Shown here one piece after another: positions 30,193-34,995 of a stretch of DNA of 34,995 nucleotides. The stretch lies in contig JBNGIO010006293.1 in the NCBI GenBank assembly GCA_049999805.1, positions 174,171 through 209,165 on the forward strand. Direction: 5' to 3'. The translations under genes and the position numbers were made by a program. The notes under the pieces were generated by a model that was given only the letters and a program-made list of their open reading frames with translations, was not told the origin of the DNA and did no database searches. Numbering within the stretch: position 1 is the first letter of the stretch; every line of letters begins with the position of its first letter. Source of the stretch: Folioceros fuciformis (Eukaryota; Anthocerotophyta; Anthocerotopsida; Anthocerotales).

Positions 30193-31541
30193 TTTGTAAA
30201 GAGCATTGCCCAATACAATTTTTAGAAGATCAATAAGAACAGGTCGAGCAACTTCTTCAACAGTAGTAATAGGTAGGCCTTATGTTGTTTCAACATGACA
30301 TTTTGGCTGCATTAGATATTTTATTGAGAATAATGTTCAAAGGGCCAGGAATTCGCATCCACCACATAACGTAAAATATGACTAGTTTACAATGCTATGA
30401 CTAGTTTACAATGCAGAAATTCAGTTCGGATTCCAGTGTTATCAGTATTGCATCGCAGAGTTCATATTTTGATGCCAAAAGGCTGTCTTTCGCAAAAAGT
30501 GATCACTAAGCACTTACAAACACAAAACTGGTGCTCTCTACGCGCGGGAGCTGAAGGCTCAGCCACAGACGAACTGGGAGGTACCGGCCATTGACTGATC
30601 CCGCAGTGGGCTCAACGAGCATGACACACTGATAGTTGTATTCTCACGGGTTTGAACCAGCAGCAACAGCAGCAGCAGCAGCAGCCAGTCCAGCAAGATG
30701 CAGCAGCTGGGTCATACAGTTCACTCACTTCAACAGAGGGTCTCGGCAGGGGGAATTGTTAAAGGCCCTACCACCACATAAGCAAGAGTATCTGTGCCTA
30801 CCATTCAAGATAATATATCCTGCAGGCACAGAGGAAGCACACAAACTTGTGTTTCATGGAACGAGCCAGGAAGCGAAGAAAAACATAAGCACACTTCAGG
30901 GAACAAGAAAGATGAAATCTGGCTCTTCCCATCGCAGCCACACCTGGATATGCCCTTGGATATTAGAAGAAAATTATATGCAAAGTCTCATTGGCCGAAA
31001 CAGCTTAAGGTACAACGGACCCTTTACATGGCAGCTACATCTTAGCACTGGCCTCATATTATCACTGCAGACCATAGTGACCGATGATTGTACGTACTAC
31101 TTAATCCATTGCCCCATCCATTGTCATTGACTGCCAATGGACATCAACCGGTTAAATTCCACAAAGACCAGCTCTCCTTTCAGTCCAAGTGGATTCCTCC
31201 TCTCCTCATGCAAAAGCACTGCCTAGAAAAGATACAAGATATGATCTTCCCATGCACCCCGCCACGGACAGGGCATGCTATGACAGCTTAACAAGAGGGG
31301 GATATTAATTACTGTTCTACATCAAATGGACACAATCAGAAGATATCAGAATACAGCGACAAGGCCCTACAAGTATACCTGGTCCTTAAACTTGCAAGGC
31401 TTCTTGCATGAGCGCACCGTGCTTGCACGTATGTGTACTGGCAGGCAAGCCCTGCCTCTCACCACCAACAGTGACAAATACAAGGGTAGAGAGCCCAAAA
31501 ACAATACATTCTACAGAAAATCCCCCACAAGCCACTGACTT
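30193..31541. other. Intergenic region and probable 3' flank of the kinase gene
   Basis: No gene is recognised. A plus-strand open frame at 30636-31130 is driven by the CAG run (polyalanine-like) and lacks any domain. The part near 31,541 should hold the 3' UTR of the kinase gene, which is transcribed leftwards. Confidence 0.45.
30658..30684. repeat. CAG trinucleotide repeat, nine units with one CAA
   Basis: Nine consecutive triplets, all CAG except one CAA in third position. It reads as CTG/TTG on the minus strand and lies about 0.9 kb beyond the kinase stop codon. Confidence 0.9.
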
Positions 31542-34500
31542 TTATGTGTCCTGGAGCTTGCCATAGCCCTCTGCTATAGTAGAAGGCTTTCCATCTTTCT
31601 CCGACTCCCTTGTTTCCCCAAACCTCTCTGCTCCTGGGCGAGACTTGTTCCGTTTCATGTGATGACTCAGGTTGGACCCCACCCCATTTCCCGCTTCCGT
31701 CTCTTGGTTCTCATTTGCTCCATTTCTCCCATGATGCCAATTCTTGTGGTCATACACTTTTTTTTCCGAGTTGCGCATGTTCTGACCTGTTTCTGCTGCT
31801 TGTGCTGCTCGCCGTGCGGCTTGCTGGAGTTGACGTTCATGGTCCTCTAAAAGTTCTTCTATATCTACCGTGTAGCCTTGATGAAGCAAAGGACCCGAAT
31901 GGTACATTCTCTCGGCTTGACTCTGGTAGCTCTGCAAACAAATGAAGGGAAGCGTTAATTCACAATGGGCCATTTGGAATCCAGGAGTGGAGGAGTGCTG
32001 AAGGACAAAACTAATTACCCAAGGTTGATGGTTCCTTTGGTACTCCACTGCACTCAAAGGAACCGTCAACCAGCACTTCATAGACTACGTTGCCAACAAA
32101 CAGAAAAATCACCATGGTTGATGGTTCCTTTGATACCCCACGGCTCTCCCTGTGGCGAGTCTCCGTGGCCTGAGCTCCTTCGACATTCTTGTAACTGTCT
32201 GACACCTGGTCACGCTTGTATGAGGCATCGGAGCGGTGAGCGTCCAGCTGCTCTCGCTTTACATCAGGGCGGTCCCGCCTATTTCCTGATTCCACCTGCT
32301 CCCGCCTACTGCTGCTGTGCGCATCACCCCGGCGCACACCTTCACCCTCTGTGATTCTCTCTCTTTGCCTGGAACTGCCACGCTCCCGGGGATGGTCTCC
32401 GGCAGCACCGTTCCTGGGTGGTGCTCCAGCACTGGGTGCATCTGCAGCGGGTTGCTGCCCATAGGTCGACTGAGTGGTGAAATCAGAAACCGTCATAGAC
32501 TTCGTCGACCTTGAACTCGGACGCGTAGACGCATTCCTCATATCCTCATCTTTTTTTTTATTCCATGTTCCTCCTGTGCTAGGATTAACAAGGGGCTGCG
32601 GTCCTGACCTCGTCGAGGCAGGGTGGGCATAGGGACGCACCACTGGCGGGGCTGGTGAGGTCGCTTGACCCCCTCTAGAGCTATCGATACCATAACCACC
32701 AGTTGAGTCTTCGTGAACAGGGGCAAATTTCTCGCTTTTGCTCTTTGACGCTGGCTGGTTACGTCTTTTCTGCATACGCAAAGACCATGGCAAAATTTTT
32801 TACGGTTACAATTGACATGAGGACTTCTTGCAATGCCTCGAGAAACGGGGCGAAGCTTCCACATTCACGATCAGTGTCAGAAGACAAAGAACCACCCAGA
32901 ACTCGAAGACGTCCCAAGCATACATTCCATCATCCACATCCCCCATAATCAACAAGTGCACAGGACGAAAAAAAAAACTCACACAACACAGGGCTAAATG
33001 AACCACAAAGTTACCTGCATTCCAAGTGGCACGTCAGGGTTTGCATCAGGTGCAGGAGGTGCCTTCCCAATGCGGTCACCACGAGAGGGACGTCTAGCAG
33101 CATCTCCACGCGATCGTCCACCAGCAGCTCGTTGCCTACAATCCCGGGGTACAATAATAGCTCTCACGGACAGTTCAGAAGACCACGCCAAAAAAACACG
33201 AAAAACACAGCTCAGGTCAGGAGAAGCATACCTCCGATTCTCTTCATCTCGAATTTTGGCATCAAACTCTTTGCTCGGAGGGTATTGGGGCAAGCTTGAA
33301 GGATCGCACGCAAGTGGTTTAGAGGTGAAGAACTGCAACAAAGCTGCCAGTCATCACTACACAGCTCTTCCACCTCGGTCTCCTCATACAAAGACCAGTC
33401 AATCTACTATTCAATGCTTTAGCTCGGGAGGACGATTACACAATGGTATCTAGTGCCTCGGCATCGTACCTCACTCTTCAGTGCAGCGGATGCCGTACCC
33501 CTGTCGGCTGGCTCAATGGCAAGGAGAGTGTCTAAAAGCGCCAGGGATGACTGAGGAAAATCCTTGAAAGTATCAGAAATGCATCGCTTGTAAGGCTGCT
33601 GAGGCTTGAAAATGGTTGCATGAGGCAACTTGGACTTGCGCCAGTATTCCTCAGATGGGGAGCCACATAGCTTGAAGATCTTATGCAATTGCTCAACCTG
33701 CCGACATCACACAACACCAAGGACGTTAAGCAACGGCAAGGGGGATTCCGGCAATTTGCCTCAGAACACTCATGGAGTTCCGGTCACGTACCTCTGTTCT
33801 GCCTGGCATTATCGGCTTCCCAGCTAGAAGCTCTGCCAATATGCAACCCGTACTCCACAGGTCCACGGCAACCCCATACTCAGTAGCCCCGAGCAGGAGC
33901 TCAGGCGGCCGGTACCAAAGGGTGACAACACGACTCGTGAGAGGAACCTTCTGATCTGGATGGTAAAAGGTGGCAAGCCCAAAGTCAGCGATCTTCAGGC
34001 TCCCACCATTATCCAGAAGGAGGTTGGAACCCTTGATGTCACGATGCAGCACACCCCGTGTGTGGCAATGTTCGAGACCCCTCAGGAGCTGCTGCAAGTA
34101 GCACTTAACCTGCAAAGATGGGGAAAGCATCAGCACAAGAAGGATAGACATGGCGAAAGAGAAGACAAAGGACTGAGAGAGGCAAAGGGCATCCGTACCT
34201 GAGCCTCGGTAAAGCTTATACCAGGACATGCAGCCAAGCCTGCCAGGTCATGTTCCATATACTCAAACACAAGATACAGGCTGCAGGACATCCTAGACGT
34301 GACAAGCCCCTCCAGCTTGACAACATTGGGATGATCCAGCCTGCGTAGGACCTGGATCTCTCGTGCCATGAACCGCACGCTCTCAGGCTCCCCGTTATCG
34401 AACCTGACTTTCTTGAGTGCCACAATCTTCAAGGTATCAAGGTCACGAGCTTTGTAGACATTGCTGTAGGTTCCCTGGCCAATCTGCAACCGCGCACAGC

Positions 34501-34983
34501 AGCACAGGGACACAGCTCACAACCTCGCCGTACAAACATGACAAAGAAGCGGCTGAGCGACTCACTCACCTTGTCAAGCTTCTCGAAAGAATCAGCCCGG
34601 CGCGGAATCCAGCCCTTGATAGCCTCCCCCGCCACCTGCGACAGCCACTGCGGCCAGCCCGCCGCCACCTGCTCCCCTTCCGTGTTCTTGATAGGATTGC
34701 TCAACCGGGGATTAGGTTCCGCCTGGGCATGCCTTTCCATGTGGCCCCTCCGCCTCTCCGGGACCTCGTCCTGCGCAGCCACGACAGTGCCATTCTGCTT
34801 AGGCTGCTTCACCTTGGCCCGTTCTTTCTCCTTCTCAAACACTCCATTCGGGATTTCCACCGTCTCCACCTTAGCACTGGCATTGGAGCGCCTCCCAGAC
34901 GACCTGGCCGATGGCGCCTTGTCCTGCTTGGGACTCTGAGACTCCTCTCGCGGCGACCCCTCCTTCGAACTGACACAGCCCAT
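31542..34983 (-). CDS. Plant CDK-like serine/threonine kinase of the At1g54610/IBS1 type, N-myristoylation signal
   Basis: Eight exons join in phase with GT-AG introns: 34983-34570, 34483-34199, 34109-33792, 33697-33470, 33332-33232, 33135-33015, 32769-32137 and 31931-31542, giving 829 residues. The N-terminus MGCVSSK is a myristoylation signal (Gly2) with Cys3 for palmitoylation, implying a membrane-anchored kinase. The kinase domain (about 139-400) has the glycine loop IGQGTYSNVY, catalytic Lys in VALKKV (about 162), a PSTAIRE-position helix EPESVRFMAREI, HRDIKGSNLL (Asp about 257), DFGLATFY (Asp about 275), SRVVTLWYRPPELLLG and VDLWSTGCILAELL. All catalytic residues are intact. A long, charged, low-complexity C-terminal region rich in Arg, Ser, Asp and Gln follows, ending in a glutamine/alanine-rich helical stretch (ELLEDHERQLQQAARRAAQA). 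Its closest relatives are plant kinases similar to CDKC/CDK9 in the catalytic domain; substrates and cyclin dependence are not known from sequence. Only 12 bases of upstream sequence are in the window. Confidence 0.94.
32023..32132 (-). repeat. Three copies of a 17-base word in kinase intron 7, middle one inverted
   Basis: GGTTGATGGTTCCTTTG occurs at 32023-32039 and 32116-32132. Its near-exact reverse complement CAAAGGAACCGTCAACC is at 32055-32071. In the transcript the middle copy can pair over 16 of 17 positions with either outer copy. The copy at 32116-32132 begins only a few bases inside the 5' splice site (GT at 32136-32135). Confidence 0.9.
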
Positions 34984-34995
34984 CCCTGCTCACTC

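Noticed and set aside
30636-31130. Plus-strand ORF with a polyalanine run
   Set aside because: The open frame comes from the CAG repeat, there is no domain or homology, and it lies in the 3' flank of the kinase gene.
31610-31945. Plus-strand ORFs over the last kinase exon
   Set aside because: These are antisense shadows of the kinase C-terminal coding sequence, whose frame and splice junctions close properly.

Overview
This is eukaryotic nuclear DNA from a land plant, most likely a non-seed plant (bryophyte or lycophyte). The evidence is: spliced genes with GT-AG introns averaging about 90 to 140 bases; a nuclear gene for the plastid-type acetyl-CoA carboxylase alpha subunit with a transit-peptide-like N-terminus; a full-size ABCA1-type ABC transporter; a plant-type N-myristoylated CDK-like kinase; and CCCTAAA-type telomere-like repeats. 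The species cannot be fixed from the sequence. I see no CRISPR array, rRNA gene or tRNA gene.

Layout. Positions 1-900 are GC-rich without a convincing gene, perhaps the leader or promoter of a gene lying to the left. Positions 900-11,150 are an AT-rich block of dead mobile elements: a 5'-truncated LINE with its target-site duplication (1312-3752); a decayed PIF/Harbinger element with a transposase on + and a trihelix (Myb/SANT-like) ORF on - facing it tail to tail (4021-5558); a spliced, decayed relic resembling an N4/N6 DNA methylase (about 5813-7207); and a pogo/Tigger-like DNA transposon complete with terminal inverted repeats and TA duplications (8325-11148). The premature stops in these relics are mostly or all explicable as C-to-T changes (the four LINE stops are all TAG), as expected for silenced, cytosine-methylated DNA.

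Positions 11,151-35,000 hold four intact host genes. A CCCH-zinc-finger-protein-6/30-like gene without a visible zinc finger (12706-13947, +) converges on the plastid acetyl-CoA carboxylase alpha gene (15064-17350, -, 10 exons, 484 aa). Upstream of that, on the same strand, is a full-size ABCA transporter (18152-26959, -, 29 exons, 1877 aa). After an AT-rich gap (28,146-31,541) comes a CDK-like kinase (31542-34983, -, 8 exons, 829 aa). That gap holds an interstitial telomeric tract, a small lysine-rich ORF, a 35-bp minisatellite and a CAG run. I placed every exon junction by hand and checked that phases and lengths close; none has been checked against transcripts.

The four host genes do not form an evident pathway: one is a putative nuclear/RNA-related regulator, one is plastid fatty-acid synthesis, one is a membrane lipid-type transporter and one is a membrane-anchored kinase. 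The observations most worth a second look are the methylase-like relic, a three-copy alternating hairpin just inside a kinase intron, the recent tandem expansions (55 bp x3, 35 bp x4), and the C-to-T bias of inactivating mutations.
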